Notes: a model not told the origin generated them from the sequence alone. A stretch of 64,000 nt of DNA from Trileptium ribeirensis (GCA_030248225.1 JASANE010001826.1:1-64000), one strand, 5' to 3'; positions 35,051 to 47,900 are shown, counted from the stretch's first letter. A program made the numbers and translations.

Positions 35051-35650
35051 GAGGTAAGACCGAGCCAAATTGCCAAGGCTCGGCTCAGCTAGGTTCGCCT
35101 ATTTAGTCGGAAGTCGGCTCGGCTTGACTCGAAACAATCAATCTCCGGCTCGGCTCGGCATGAGATGCTCGAAGATGAAAATTGAATATGCTGGACGCCT
35201 GAATACTTATTTGATATTGATGGCTTGCTAAGTGTTTAAGGCTATAATTGCAGTCTTATATTCACTGAATGAAGTTTTTACAAGAGATCGCATTGGTGCA
35301 AAATTTTGAGACATGACCACAGAACTCGCAAAAATATCCCGAACAGACACAACTGCAGTCTCTCACGACAGATATTCTGTATAGGCACCACAAATTTTCG
35401 GAATGAAAACAGTAAGTTTAGAAATATGTGTTCGCGTTCCAGTATATTTTTTGCTGTACCTATGCTTATAGTATATATTTTACACAGGCATTCTCATTCA
35501 TCATAACTGGGTCCATCAACGCTTACATTGAGATTATGCAAAATTCTGTACTACGCGCCTGATAGAACATTATATGTGATGACACTTTGGGTGCATGGTT
35601 GGAACCGAATGTGAGCCAACGACCCGAGTCGGATCTGCGAAATGGTCCCA
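35051..35650 (+). mobile_element. hAT-like non-autonomous element, copy 1
   Basis: Homologous, in reverse orientation, to the better bounded element at 44,459-44,906. The clearest shared blocks are ATATGTGTTCGC (35,425), GGCATTCTCATT/GAGCATTCCCACT (35,486), ATTATGCAAAATTCTGTA (35,534) and ACCCGAGTCGG (35,625). The left flank has GGCTCGGCTCGG-rich sequence like the GTCGGGTCGGG ends of the other copy. Limits are approximate. No transposase frame. Confidence 0.55.
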
Positions 35651-37035
35651 AACCGATCGTAAACGGGCAAAAACCATACACATACAGCGGCCTCCAATAC
35701 TTACAAAAATTAACAAATTTGTTGTACAAACTCATAACAGGAGATATACCGTTATCCTCTGCAACTGAAAAGGCTTGGAGCTTGGCATGTTGATGATGCT
35801 TAAATATCTTCATGACGTAATTTCTATCCCTCGCAAAAATGTCCTATTCGTCAAACGCTTTCAGAATACACGAGGTCAATGTGTAAAACTGTGTAAACCG
35901 AAATGCTAAATATCATTACATGGGAATGCATTTTATTTCCAATTAATGTGTTTGGAAGAATTTACCACAATGACTGAACGGCTATGTATGTTCATAGGTA
36001 CGCTGAGGCCCCTAATCCGAAGGACCTCTCGCACTTATGATGGATATTGATTATTTCGTAATAGCTTGTAAGCATTTATTGAATCGTATAAGTATAACCT
36101 ATTAATTTGAATTCGACCCATGTTTATAAATAATTGCCTGCGAATGGGTTGTGGATTTTTTTGTCTGTTTATTTTTACCTGTTATAATTTTTTGCATGAT
36201 ACGTTTTCACTAATGGAGCATTTAATTCTTTTTGTCATATGTGCTAAAAATAAAGTATGTTTATATAATTAATCTTATTTAGCATTGTACTGTTTACTAT
36301 GATCAAAGTCAAACAGAGCAATTTATGTCGTCACCGAATGGTAAGACTAAGGCTGACCCTTAGAGTAAGCTGAGGCCTTCAGTATATGAACAGCGTCGTA
36401 AGCCTAAGACTGAGTTGGCTGCTATCGCACGTCGATCCGCCGCACAGAGCTTGCTTTTTGAGGAATTAACGGAACGCCAGTCAGCTTGACTTGGGCCGTT
36501 TACTACAGTGGTTAATTAGGGAATTCGATCTGGGTAATAGTATATCGATTTTATTCCTTTTACCACATTGTACAATTGTACAAGTTATAACACGGTGAAA
36601 GACCAATGATTACTTATAGTACAAACGAGCGGGTGCTGATAATCGTTGCACAACGAGCGAGGTGCCTATATGAAGTCCGATGATAAAAACTTCGTCCGGC
36701 ATGCTGGCCTAGTCCAGAAAATCCTGCCTAACAGCCTTGTCGAGTCTCTCATAGCGTTTTGTTCTTAGGCCAGGGTTTGCACTAATTGATAATCGCGTTC
36801 ACTCAGTGTCTCCAGCAGTCCAAACGGGAATTGAGATTTTGCCCCTTGTCCTAAAATTCCGTAAATGGTAGGCGTGTGACAATACGGTTGATTGTGGTGG
36901 TGGGGTATCAGTTGAACCACGTTATATTGGCAAGGGATGCAGTTTTAATCAGTTTGGATGGTCGCCCCTAGTTACTTTTTAGCAGTCTAACTAGGTGGGG
37001 GCACGAGCAAATACCGTCTTTGGCGATTTTCTAAG
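35651..37035. other. Spacer, no gene
   Basis: At 36,340-36,415 there is a small cluster of CTAAG words (GACTAAGGCTGACCCTTAG, AGCCTAAGACTGAG) like those at 43,250-43,870. Otherwise nothing. Confidence 0.45.
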
Positions 37036-37039
37036 CGAA

Positions 37040-37235
37040 CAGTGTGGCCTTTTCTGACCATTCGCTTAGGCGGTCGCGTCCGTCCCACAACTGGGACTAG
37101 TTTGCGCTCTGGGGTGGGTTTGGTATTTTTCTTTTGGGGTTTGTTTTGGTTGGTTCCGTTCCTTTCTTTTTCTTTGTTTCCTTTGTTGTTGTTCCCTTTT
37201 CTGTCCTCTCTCTATAGCTCATCCTAGTGTCTTAT
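37040..37235 (+). repeat. Pyrimidine-rich tract resembling 40,090-40,330 reversed
   Basis: TTTGGTATTTTTC, CTTTCTTTTTCTTT and CTCTCTATAG succeed each other here. The reverse complement of 40,090-40,330 gives TTTGGTATCATTC, TTTTCTTTTTCTTT and TTCTCTATCTAA in the same order. The match is loose and partly low-complexity, so common origin is only suggested. Confidence 0.4.
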
Positions 37236-37257
37236 TGTACTGCATACATTGCAGTTA

Positions 37258-37572
37258 TGCATGAGTAAACTTAAGCTGCGCCCCTTACCATCGTTTTTGA
37301 CAAAAGCGATTGTCATTCAGTTGTTCACCGAACACAAATTTTATTTTTGCGTTACAGAACAGAAATTAGTCTGTTTCATATTCCATACATTATAATTTGA
37401 AAATGTTCGCGAACACATTGGTCTTAAAGTACATGGGCCGAATTGCATTCGCTAATGGCGTTATGGAACGGAAAAATGTCGAAATTGGATACGGCTATTG
37501 AAATCCTAGTTTTGCCGCTAACAACTTTTTTATATGGTGCCAAAAGAGTTGCATCTTAAGTTTACTCTTGCA
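37258..37572. mobile_element. MITE family B, copy 2 (PIF/Harbinger-type)
   Basis: A 315-bp element. TGCATGAGTAAACTTAAG at the left pairs with the complement of CTTAAGTTTACTCTTGCA at the right. TTA flanks both sides (37,255-37,257; 37,573-37,575), again of TWA type and different from the TAA of copy 1, so the two insertions were independent. Internal landmarks shared with copy 1 (reversed): TTTTTGACAAAAG, GAACAGAAATTAGT, TTCGCTAATGGCGTT, TATTGAAAT.CTAGTTTT. Confidence 0.88.
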
Positions 37573-37575
37573 TTA

Positions 37576-40320
37576 TACAGTGGCTCGAATGCACTGTCGA
37601 AATTGTGCAGTCGAGTTATTACTAAAATTTTATCTAAACTCGACAGAACTCGATAATCGAGCGGATAACACGGAAAAATCTGCAGCGGGCATAAATTCCT
37701 CGTGCAGGATCGAATCTTAAACAAGGGAAAATGAAAAAGGAGAGAGACAGAAACGGTGAAAAGCTAAATCGGGCATACATAGTACATAGCCTAACGGGCA
37801 ACCACAGATAAAGCAGAAAAAAGGCCAAACTCCTTTATGAGCTCCAGGCAAGTAATGTCACAGGACTGTCGAGGACTCGAGTAGTCAGGGATTGATCCCT
37901 ATACAATGCTGGTAATGATCGTTTTAATAAGAACAACTTGAATACGGGCAAAAATCGCGCAAAGACGGTGCATACGAATCGCTTCTTGCGGAGTGCCAAT
38001 ACCTTATACTCAAGCTGAGGTTCTTAGAATTTGTTTAGTCTTTTATATTCCCCGAATTTTCTTAGCTCGAACAGATAAATAAAATTTTGGGGGCTTCCTA
38101 AAGCCCGACAGAGGCTAGTCCTCCGTCCCTAACTGCGACGTCAGTCCGAGCTCAAGCAGCGGCATGAACATCGAACGGTCCATTAAGCTGTAAATTTGTA
38201 AACCATAGCCGAAAAACAGACAATCCCCTATTGTTGCTACCTTCGTTCATCAGAAAATCTTACTACCGTGGTCAGCTCAGGAAAATTCTACAACCCAACT
38301 CAAGAGCGACGAGTCATGTAAAACCATGGACGAGAGGCGTCCATTTTAATGTGCCTTACCTAAGACCACGGGGAATCAGTAGGACTTCGGCTTTGGTACC
38401 CACAACTTAATACCCTCCGTGCAATCACTCAACATACTCAAAACGGAACTCGACTATAGGAGGTTTGGCAAGGAATGTGCGAAAACGTAGCAAATCAGCT
38501 TGAGAAACGAGACGTCCACCGACGGGCGTCAGTTCAATCTACCGAGAGAAAAGCGTGCTACAGCGAACGAAACTTTCTATGATCTGTTACATTTCCTTTT
38601 CGGGAAAATAAACCCCCATGTCCTTGATTCTCCTCCTGACTTACAAGATTTGGTCCGGGACAGCAATCGCTAGTCCCTTCCTCGAGACGGAAGATGTCTA
38701 CGCGGGTCCACCATTCGTCGAATCCCATTCCAAATGCAAACCAAAGAGAAAAGCACGAAGAGGTAAAACCATTGCGAAGTCACACAACAAAACCCTAGCG
38801 TCAGCGCCGGTAAGTAGAGTCGACCGAACTCCGCGCTGCTGAAGTCGAACTGATTCCAAGAGTCGACGCGGTAGTCGTCGCCTCAAAATTTTCGCCTATA
38901 TTGAAGGATGGTGATTTTGTTGCCATCCAATCGTCGATGATCTTTTGACGCCTACTTTTCCAAGTTCAAACCCGGGCACCCAATCGAAAAATTCCCCAAA
39001 TTTTATTTTTGACAGCTATCGTAAACCCTGGGTCCCCTTTAGAGAGAGTCGGTTTCAATCGAAATCGCCTACATCAAACTTGAACCCTCCTAATACTCGG
39101 AGGTCGAACACCTGCGAACTTAACCCAAATTCGAATAAAATTTTGAACCCTATCCCATTGTCATTTTTAAATTTGTGTCAAAAACTTATCCAAGATTCAT
39201 CACTCAAATCTTATAAATCCCTTACCTAACTTTAATCGTTCGTTATTCCCAACTGTCCCACGAAAAGGGTTGGATCACCCGTCAAATTTCAAATTCGAAA
39301 GTCAACTCCTACTTATGGACTGCTTATAGTAAGCTGGGAATTTGTCCTCGTTTTGTGTCAGTCCAGTCTTCATGTCCTCATTCATCAACTTCTCGTTGGC
39401 TAACTCGTCGATTTAAGGCCAAGTTTCTATTGTTCGACGAGTTAGCATCCCCAACCATCACCCACGTAAGCCTCCTCAGAGTCCATCTGGCGCTAAATCT
39501 TACTAACGAATCCATGGGCAAACGTGCAAACATTGCACGTTTACATGTCGGCTTATAAGATAAAGCCAAACATTCCTATCTGACAGCTTTTCAAATCTCC
39601 TGACAGGGCGTCTTTAGACGTCCCAAAAGGTGGGAACCGAGGGCGGGAATGAGCTCCTTTTTTGTTTCGGGGCGCAGCACATTCCCATGTACCCTTTGAA
39701 TTATCGGGGGCCCTAGTCAGGGGCCTCAAGAACCCACGGCAGGGCCCTAAACATGCCCCCCGTCCTTCCTAGTCATGGATGTCCAGTTCGTCTGTAAAAC
39801 TTATAAATTTAGTGAAGTTTTGTATGCCCTGTCCTCGTTCGTCCTGGTTTTTTGTCATGTCCTTATAGATGAGTCCATATATACTATATATATACATATA
39901 TCTCTATGTACATACATACATAAATACACACGAATACTCATGAACACATAAACATACAATATACACAAGACACACTGGCGACCTGAGCGACAGAAAGGTC
40001 GCTCAAGTCCACATCGGAAACACACACGACGCAACAACAACAACATCAACTACACAGCAACCACAACAACAACAAATACAACACAGCCAGAGCGACGACA
40101 ACAGCGACAACCGACCAAAGAAGTCGGTTAGATAGAGAAAAGAAAAAGAAAACGAGGACACGGAGAGGAAAAGAAGGGGCACGGGAAAGGAAGCGGGACA
40201 GGGGGTCCCGGGAGATTATCGAGGGGCTGGGGTGAAGTCCCAGGACGAAGAACGGGGCCGAATGATACCAAACACGAGGGGGGTAGGCGTAGCGGTGGGT
40301 CGGGACCCAGTTTTGGGTCC
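37576..40320. other. GC-richer unit of unknown nature
   Basis: Composition differs from the flanks. There are open frames (plus 38,618-38,842 and 38,945-39,229; minus 39,378-39,569 and 40,046-40,363) but no motif I recognise. 39,880-40,130 is low-complexity (ATACATA, then CAACAA repeats), followed by a purine-rich tract at 40,130-40,200. Could be the body of an undescribed or eroded mobile element that ends in the tandem repeats after 40,373. Confidence 0.35.
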
Positions 40321-40322
40321 CG

Positions 40323-40332
40323 CCATATATAA
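40323..40332 (+). promoter_or_regulatory. TATATAAG box upstream of a tandem repeat array
   Basis: CCATATATAAGTATAC sits in GC-rich surroundings, 50 bp before the first ~180-bp repeat unit. By sequence it would serve as a TATA box, but no transcript start or gene can be shown. Confidence 0.25.
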
Positions 40333-40372
40333 GTATACAGGGTTCCAGCGGGCTTTCCGGCACTAACGGTTG

Positions 40373-40940
40373 GGCGGAGCGAAGCCCGCCAGGTGTCGTT
40401 GAACTCGCCTTGGGGAAGTCAAGTCAAACGAGGGGTGATTTCCCTGCCCTGAAGGCAGCGGTTAGAGGGGCACTAAAATCACGACAGATAGAGAGAGTGC
40501 CGATGGTGATGGGGGCGTTTTTGTCGGCCGTCCCGAGTTAACGGGGCAACGGACGGAGGCCCGCCGGGTATTTTTTGGAGATGTTTCGACGTGGTGAATG
40601 AAACGAGGGGCGATTTGCCCACTTTCGTGTTAGGGATAAATTTTCGGTTGGTTTGTACCCACTTTCCGTCGGTATTTCCGAACTAGGGACACTTTAAGGG
40701 GTTATAACGGGCTAGCAGGAAATCGGGCGGAGGCCCGCCGTATACCGTTGTATTCGCCGAAAGCAGGTGACCTGAATGAGGGGTTGCGTGTGCACCTTTG
40801 CAGCCGGAGGTCGAATACGGTGTTGGTGCACAGCAGACGGAATTTTATGTTGAATGTTCGTGATGCATTAGGAACAGAAAATAATTCATACAACAGACGA
40901 CGAATTGACGGGTCAGGTCGAGACCCGCCTGGTCTCGTTA
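40373..40940 (+). repeat. Tandem repeat of ~175-190 bp, three to four diverged units
   Basis: The word GGAGGCCCGCC and variants start units at about 40,373 (GCGAAGCCCGCC), 40,553, 40,728 and 40,918 (CGAGACCCGCC). Each is preceded by an AACGG/GACGG-rich stretch. About 50-70 bp later follows AAACGAGGGGTGATT / AAACGAGGGGCGATT / GAATGAGGGGTTGCG. The units are diverged, hence old. No coding frame spans them. Confidence 0.7.
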
Positions 40941-41926
40941 GAAGTCTAATTGAGTAAACTACTTAGAAGCACGCATACCTCCAAGCAATGATTCGGCGGT
41001 AAAAAGAAAAACCAGTTGCTAGGGCGCGGGTCGGGCCATTTTGGGGCGTCAAAGGACGCTACAAAAGGAAGGATTTGTACGGTGGGGGCGGAAAAATAGA
41101 CGTACCGAGACACGAGAATCAGACAGTACACACATATATACCTAACTATATATCCATATAAGCCTAGGTTATGTCCACTCGGAACCATGGTCACCAGCCA
41201 AACCTAGCGTAAGTAATGGCTGTTAGTTGAACGTTCACCTGTTTGTCCCCAAGATATCTCGTGAAATCCTCTAGAGATTTGTGACATTTTGACCTCATTC
41301 GAAAGCCCTGATAATTCTCTACCGAAAATCTGAACCGTGGCATTTTCGGGAAATCTGAACCGTTGGCCGGTTGCGGGCCGACAAACAGGCCCGATGGCCG
41401 TTGTTTCCGAATATTCCGAAGCTACCGTAACCCATTGGTTTCAGCTTATTTACGCGGCCATTACACTATATAAAGCTTGACGCTGGTAAAATCAATACTC
41501 TTGGTTTTGATCACTTCCCAACCCCTTAAATTGTCAAAGGGTCGGAATTTTGAAGTTCCAATAGGGACATAGAGAGAAGTAGTCGAGTTCCGTTCAGGTC
41601 TCCTATATTGTCCTGTCAAACATTCCATCACATTCCTTATCTTCCTGAAGTTGAACAGCTAACCTACGTCAATTTTTTCTGGGATCACATGAGCCTGTTC
41701 ATATATATATATGATCATAAAAGAAATCATGAAGTGGCAATATTATGTCAAGGGCAAAAGCATAGCAATGACAAGAACCATATTCATAGTACGAATGTCA
41801 ATGGCAATAAATAACGTGATTATCCATAACCAGGCAACACCTGAAAGCTTTGTTCCCGTAAACTTTGTCTAGTTCGATTTGAGGCGCGTTTAAACAATTT
41901 TAACGTCGAAATCATGCAAAAGACAA
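40941..41926. other. Spacer, no gene
   Basis: The first 600 bp are still GC-richer. No motif-bearing frame or matched ends found. Confidence 0.45.
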
Positions 41927-42090
41927 GTAACGGGCCAGAACGGGCCCGTTACAGTTACACATGTTATGTTGGCATCATCACCGCTCCTCCCCCGGCCGCC
42001 GCGCCACTCCACGCACCTACACACCCCCCCCCCGCACGGGAAAACGGAAAACCGGCCCCCCGTCCCCTCCCCCCCCCGCCGCCAAAGGCG
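41927..42090. repeat. Palindrome and C-rich low-complexity tract
   Basis: 41,927-41,952 begins GTAACGGG and ends CCCGTTAC around a GC-rich loop. It is followed at about 41,982-42,085 by strongly C-rich sequence with runs of nine or more C. Such tracts are prone to slippage and to sequencing error. Confidence 0.75.
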
Positions 42091-43190
42091 CCAAAATTAG
42101 TAAACATTAATACGTTGTATATAATAAACACAAGAATACTTCAATCAAATATTTTATACAGCACCATCCATGGATGGTGTATAATAATGCTTCAACAGCT
42201 TCATGCATTGTCAGCTAATAATCCTATGGGCCAATCGAATTTTGCCGATATGTGAACTTGTGATGCAAGTTGTTCATAGCACAAATCGTGTCCAGTTTCG
42301 CCCGGAACTTCCCTTCTCACATGCCGTCTGTCGTGTTATCGATCTTTACGAATACACGACGGGTACAAGGGAGTCCGTATATATCCTACGGGGATCCTAT
42401 TATCAACCACCCCGTAAAACGTACCACTTCAGTAGTGTAATTCTGATCTTAACATGTTTGATAAACGGTACAATTACTATCCACTTCTGTCTGCGGAAAT
42501 TTGCTAAATATGCTTGCTTCTACGTTAGAAATCAAACGGAAACAAAACTGTAAATAAAACTAGCGCGATTGATACTCGTCCCGACCCGACCTCCTGGCTT
42601 AGTTAGTTATAGGTTACCCAATATCTTCAGCAGTAGTCACGGTTTTGTTACTAAAATTTTTTTACGACATCTCAATATTTGGCCACGTGTCAAGTTTTTA
42701 TAAATATTCCAAAAGACCAGACACCCATTTTTGGAGCGATGTGGATTTTAAACAAACGGAATGCTACATTATTTGAAGACAACGTCTGCTATATAACGTT
42801 TTTGACTGTTTGACAATTACGTGGGGGTTCCTGGAAACGCAATGAAATTATATAATGCAATGATATAAAATAATATTTAACTGGAATGTCTATCAAATTA
42901 AATGTAATTCGCGATTTTATAGTAGCCAGCAGTGGCATTTCGTCCTTATAAACGCATGAAGATAACCTTAGTAATAATCTAACTGTAATAAGTTATTTAA
43001 CGCGGCTGTTACAAATACCTCAGAGGATGTTGTTGATCGGGATCTTAGTGTGTCATGAAAAGAAGCATGTGAAATGAAACCACAAAATTTATAAAAAACA
43101 TAAGTGTAGCAGTTGAATTATGTTTGATTAATTCAGATACTTCATAATTAGTGGTGGACCCGCCCCCATAGGACAGGTCAACATCAGATA
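42091..43190. other. Spacer with one long unidentified frame
   Basis: A 116-codon plus-strand frame (42,203-42,553) is present. It contains cysteines and hydrophobic stretches but no motif I know, and no splice or start context that favours it. It is left unassigned. Confidence 0.35.
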
Positions 43191-43199
43191 AATAGCTGT

Positions 43200-43900
43200 C
43201 TAGTTGCTTTACCAATGTGGCGTGGTCTAAAGCTTCGACTGAATATTGCGTTAAGGCTTAATGTAATACAATGTCTACGGCGTAAGATTATAGTAAGGTT
43301 AGGCTTAGACTTAGTGTAAGGCAAAGCCTTTCGCATATTTAAATAATTGATTTTGTCTTCGTTTAAACATAGCGCCTTATGGATTCGATTTAATATACTG
43401 TTTAGTGTTTTTCGAAGACCTGATGATCGTTTAAAACCTAAGATACTAATATTAATAAATAAGATTTACAGTTTAGTCCAGTTTATTTAATTGACTTATT
43501 TCAATAATTTAGCTTAGCCTAAGTCATAGCCTTAAACAATGGTATGTTCTATGACTTAAATTTACTCAAAGCAAGGTTTAGGTTTCAACATAAATCATAA
43601 TTAGACAAAGTTAACTTAGTAAAGATCATGCCGAAGGATTTATGCCTAAGGATTAGACTTATATAAAGTGTGTACTGAGTATAAAAGGCTTGGTCCTAGT
43701 TTAAAGTTTACGGTTAATACAATACTTAGAATGAGACTAAGGTCTAAGCTCAGTCTGCCGGTCATACACAAATTACGCTGACATTAATGCTTAGCTCATA
43801 CAGTGTCCTAATTTCACGGCTATAAGCCTAAGGTAAAATTCCGGTCTTATGGTTAGTCCGGCGTAGTATCAGGTTTGGTTCTAGCTCTAGGCTATCACTA
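43200..43900. repeat. Degenerate cluster of CTAAG / TTAGGC-like words
   Basis: Words such as GTTAGGCTTAGACTTAG (43,297), AGCTTAGCCTAAGTCATAG (43,510), GCCTAAGGATTAGACTTA (43,643), GAGACTAAGGTCTAAGC (43,733), TAAGCCTAAGG (43,825) recur on both strands at irregular spacing over 700 bp. Similar words occur at 36,340-36,415 and in repeat C. No fixed period was found. Confidence 0.5.
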
Positions 43901-44450
43901 GTAAGTTTCTCCTTTTCAGAAATAAAAGTATCTTAATATTAGTAATATAAATATGTATAACTTCACAACATTTTTGCTTTAATTACAAACCTAAATTCAT
44001 ATTAACTGACTATAACTATACAACAACTAAGGATATGTAATACGCTAATAATACGTAGCTGAGATGAAGAACCAATGTGACGCGACACGAAATGAAACAG
44101 GCAGACGCAGCAAAGTTACGATGTCAAAGTAAGAAAGAAGCAAATTGATAAGACAGAGTAGGGTGAAGAAAGATTTTACCATGTATTCTTAGTTTCATCA
44201 TGATTACTTGATTTTAATGGATTGTTGTTGAAAGACTTTGCTGCCATAGCTGTATGCCTTTGTGTTGTAGTTTAGCTTCGGAATAAGCTTGACAACAAAA
44301 CTGTCAATACTACTGAACTATAAGTATGTATATATCTGTCGTAGATATACATAGCGAACATATATCATGGAACACACAGAATTTTAATGCATATAAAAAT
44401 GCAATATAAGTTATAATTATAAGATAAATAAACGTTAGGGTTACAGTAGT
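43901..44450. other. AT-rich spacer
   Basis: No gene or matched-end element recognised. Confidence 0.5.
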
Positions 44451-44458
44451 ATATCGAA

Positions 44459-44906
44459 TAGACACCGCAGTCGGGTCGGCTCCAGTTCGATTCAGGTCAA
44501 GTTTATTCGATTCGGGCCGGGGCGAGTCGTGTCTGTCTTGTCTCTGAACAGACTCGGATGTCGGGATAAATTCGGGTCGAGCGATGAAACCAAAATATCA
44601 TCACATGTAGTTCTCTATCTGCGAGCAATACAGAATTTTGCACAATCCCAACGAAACCTTTGGTGAACAGCGCTGTGATCAGTGGGAATGCTCGTGTAAG
44701 TACAGTGTGTATGACAGTAGTATAATTACAGCGCAAAATATACTAAAATGCGAACACATATTTTTAAACACATAATGTTTTCATTCTGAATCTTTTGTGC
44801 TTTGCATACGAGATATGTGTCTTAAGAGATCACAGTCAGGTCGGGTCGGGCCTACATATTGTCGGGTCAGGTCTGGGTGAAAAGCCTGGACCCGATGCGG
44901 TCTCTA
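44459..44906 (-). mobile_element. hAT-like non-autonomous element, copy 2
   Basis: A 448-bp element. The left end TAGACACCGCAGTCGGGTC and the complement of the right end, TAGAGACCGCATCGGGTC, match as inverted repeats. GTCGGGTCGGG words lie inside both ends. Flanking octamers ATATCGAA and ATATCTAC agree at 6 of 8 positions, as expected of an old 8-bp hAT target duplication. The reverse complement aligns to 35,420-35,645. A 77-codon minus-strand frame inside has no transposase motif. Confidence 0.65.
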
Positions 44907-44914
44907 ATATCTAC

Positions 44915-47900
44915 AGATACGCCGTTCCGTGAACGATAAATAAATTTTAAATGTTTTAAACGCCTCTGTATTCAATTGATTTTGGAAAACGTTTCTTAAT
45001 TCGATCCAAACATCTAACACAGCGGTGGCAAATTTGTTCCGAATTTTGTTTTCAACTAACTCTGTTTTCTCGTCGCTCTACTTACTGTTCTACTGTGCTA
45101 TTTTTATTCATCTAGTCTTACTCACTGTGATAATAAACCGTCTGGTTTTTGTTTTTGACTTACACATTATGAATTGAGCTAATATACAAAAATTCGTGTA
45201 GATTATAATGCATAAATCCCAACAAAACCACACCATCTTTTTAATATGAGGACATACATGAATATCACTCATGTTTAAGTCGAATGCAAACGTCGATTGG
45301 AATGCTTCGAATTCAAGTTAAACATAGCAATACCGGCGCGCCTGCCTATCGCATACTTTTTACCGGGGTTCCGCCATATAGCTAATAACAATATTATAAG
45401 CCTGTGGAAACCGCTTATTCAGCCCAAAGTTATACTGATATGTTGCCAATAAGGAATAAACATATCTATATGGATCAGTATGACACAGAGATAAAATTAA
45501 CAAAACTCTGTGTACAGACAAACTAATAAATAAATGTAATAAATTATTCCTTGAGGAAATAGCATAATCAACGTCAAATACTATTTCTTGCCTTTGCTGG
45601 AAAGTAAAGGCTGAACAGCAGTTTTTACAGACAGCTCAATTTGTTCTATAAACCTCTATAGCTATATTAAATGCGTCGATTCATTTCGAATATGAACAGG
45701 TATATGAAATTAGTAGGCTTGCAGGTTGCAATGATTTTGCTCTGCACTACCCTTGTAAATAAAATGTTAGGCAAGGGACGTCACAAGACAAGACGCCGCC
45801 CTCACTTATCCCTGACGGGCAACAGTTACTTAAATGATAAGATAAAATGGAAAATAGAATTAAGTCCCCCGTGCTTTTATTTATCGGTACCCTCCACATG
45901 TATTGTGGTTAGCATTTTAGAATCAAATTTGCGTCAACCATCTCGATTGCAAACTATAAATCCTGGAAATTCCAATTTACAAATTGTGTCTAACTAATTT
46001 TCGCCTCGAATTTGTAGTTATATGCTATACGTACGCTATATTAATTACATCTCGCCATTGATTTCATGCTTTTTTGAGTTTTAGACTAAAAAAATTTGGA
46101 TTGGTTGAAAGAAAAACCAGCAAATGATGACTTGAAAGGAGGTTTCGTAGATCACCCAATCGTTGAATTGCACGACTTAAATTGGTTAACCATCTATTAC
46201 ACTGCTTATGGTGTGATTAAGCACTCATTTAATCTTGACTTACAATCGCTCACTGAATATGGTGGTGGTAGAGGGTATACCTACTATTGAACCACGTAAT
46301 GCCTTATATACATGGATTTAAAAGTTGCAAATTTCACAGTATAAAATGTACTTGGTTGCATATGTCGATTTCTGACATGGGAAACTTATGAAAATATACG
46401 TAAACCATATCACAATTCATAACACGAAATGTGTAAATATAGCTTAATGTGTGATCCTTAGGAAATCATACCTTTAGCTCCCCACCGGGCACCTATGATG
46501 CATTATATTTTCTCCAAGTTATCATCAATGTAATTAAATTGAGTAGCCGTTGTTATTAAAGTTTTGAAAATTAGGTTTTTGATAGACTATAAAATAAAAC
46601 ACAATGCTACCCGCTCTAGCATGCAGAAGACAGCGCTGCTTTTGTTATGATGTGTTTTTGTGACGTCTGGCATAAACAACCTGTGTTGAAACCAATTATT
46701 CATTGCCACATCTGTTTTACATTAATTTAGAAGCATATACTGCTATGGTAAGACATGAGAGTTTGATAACAAAAGAAAAGAACTACTACAATATCGCGAA
46801 AACTCTTTAGTTTAGGTCAGCTACTCAGTAGATATTATATATAATGTTAAATTTTACTCAGTCTGGTTGGTGGTAGCTTCCTCAATCAAAAAAAACACGA
46901 ACAAAATTTTGGCTTAGACGGCATTAGGAATTATTTGACTGAGCTAGTGAATCAAACTTTGACTCATTATGAGTCATAGTGAGCATAAAATTAGCGTTGA
47001 GCCTGAAAAGGATTGGCTCAACTCTGTCAAATTTCACTCAGCCTCATTACATTAGTATGTTCTGCCCTCGCTTACACCAGAATAAAAGTTAGAAAATATA
47101 TTTTTAGTCAAACGCAACTTGAAAAAGTGGAATTTGCTGAAACCCGGGCTGATAACTAAAAAATAATCTGGCTCCTCAAGTCTGAATGCGTTAAAATAAA
47201 ATCACATATCAACATATAATTGAGAAAATAACACAAACAAATTAAAATAATATTTTTAAAACTCTAAAAAAATATGTATATGTAGAAATTCAATTCTTTG
47301 TTATAATTTGTTTGTCATGTCTGGACCGAAGTTATTTTTTGATATTTCGACTCAAAGATTATAGACGCGTCACAGAAATATTGTTGACATTTTGGCCGGC
47401 TCAAGAGTCTTTGGGATGACGTTATTGCACAAAAATAACTCCTATACCTATAGGTTTTATCGTACGCACGCGATACCTGATGCATTGCTAAAGAAATTTA
47501 CATGTCAATGACACAATACCATTTTATCCTTCATATAGCTTTGACGACATGAAACACGTCCTTGACACTATATATCACTCAGCATGAACATGGTTAATTT
47601 AATTAACACTATAAACGAAAAGGTTCTCTACATTGCTAATGATGTTTGGCAATGAAAAAATATAATACAAAATACAATATTACTATTCATACAGGTTTAC
47701 GTCACCGCATCGAATTGTGACATAGCAAAAACATTCAATTACAAATATATTCCAGCATCTGGAATAAACAAACTTGTAAACTGTTTTTTAGGAATATTTA
47801 GGAAGTTAGAATTTTAGGAAGTAACCTTTATTGGAACTATTGTTAGAAATGTCATTATGGACTCAATTTTTATTATCGGAGGTTGGTGTTGAATCGCTTT

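Noticed and set aside
42203..42553. 116-codon plus-strand frame
   Set aside because: Long enough to notice but no motif, no splice or promoter context and unremarkable codon composition.
43200..43900. Interstitial telomere of TTAGGC type
   Set aside because: No head-to-tail run and both strands carry the words at irregular spacing.
45671..45997. 108-codon frame with a hydrophobic segment near the N terminus, considered as a secreted peptide precursor
   Set aside because: The hydrophobic stretch is preceded by a long basic region, no repeated cleavage sites follow, and nothing else supports a gene.
46096..46290. 64-codon frame with protein-like composition
   Set aside because: It has no ATG start; an upstream stop at 46,087 lies after the only nearby acceptor, so it cannot be an exon from that site.
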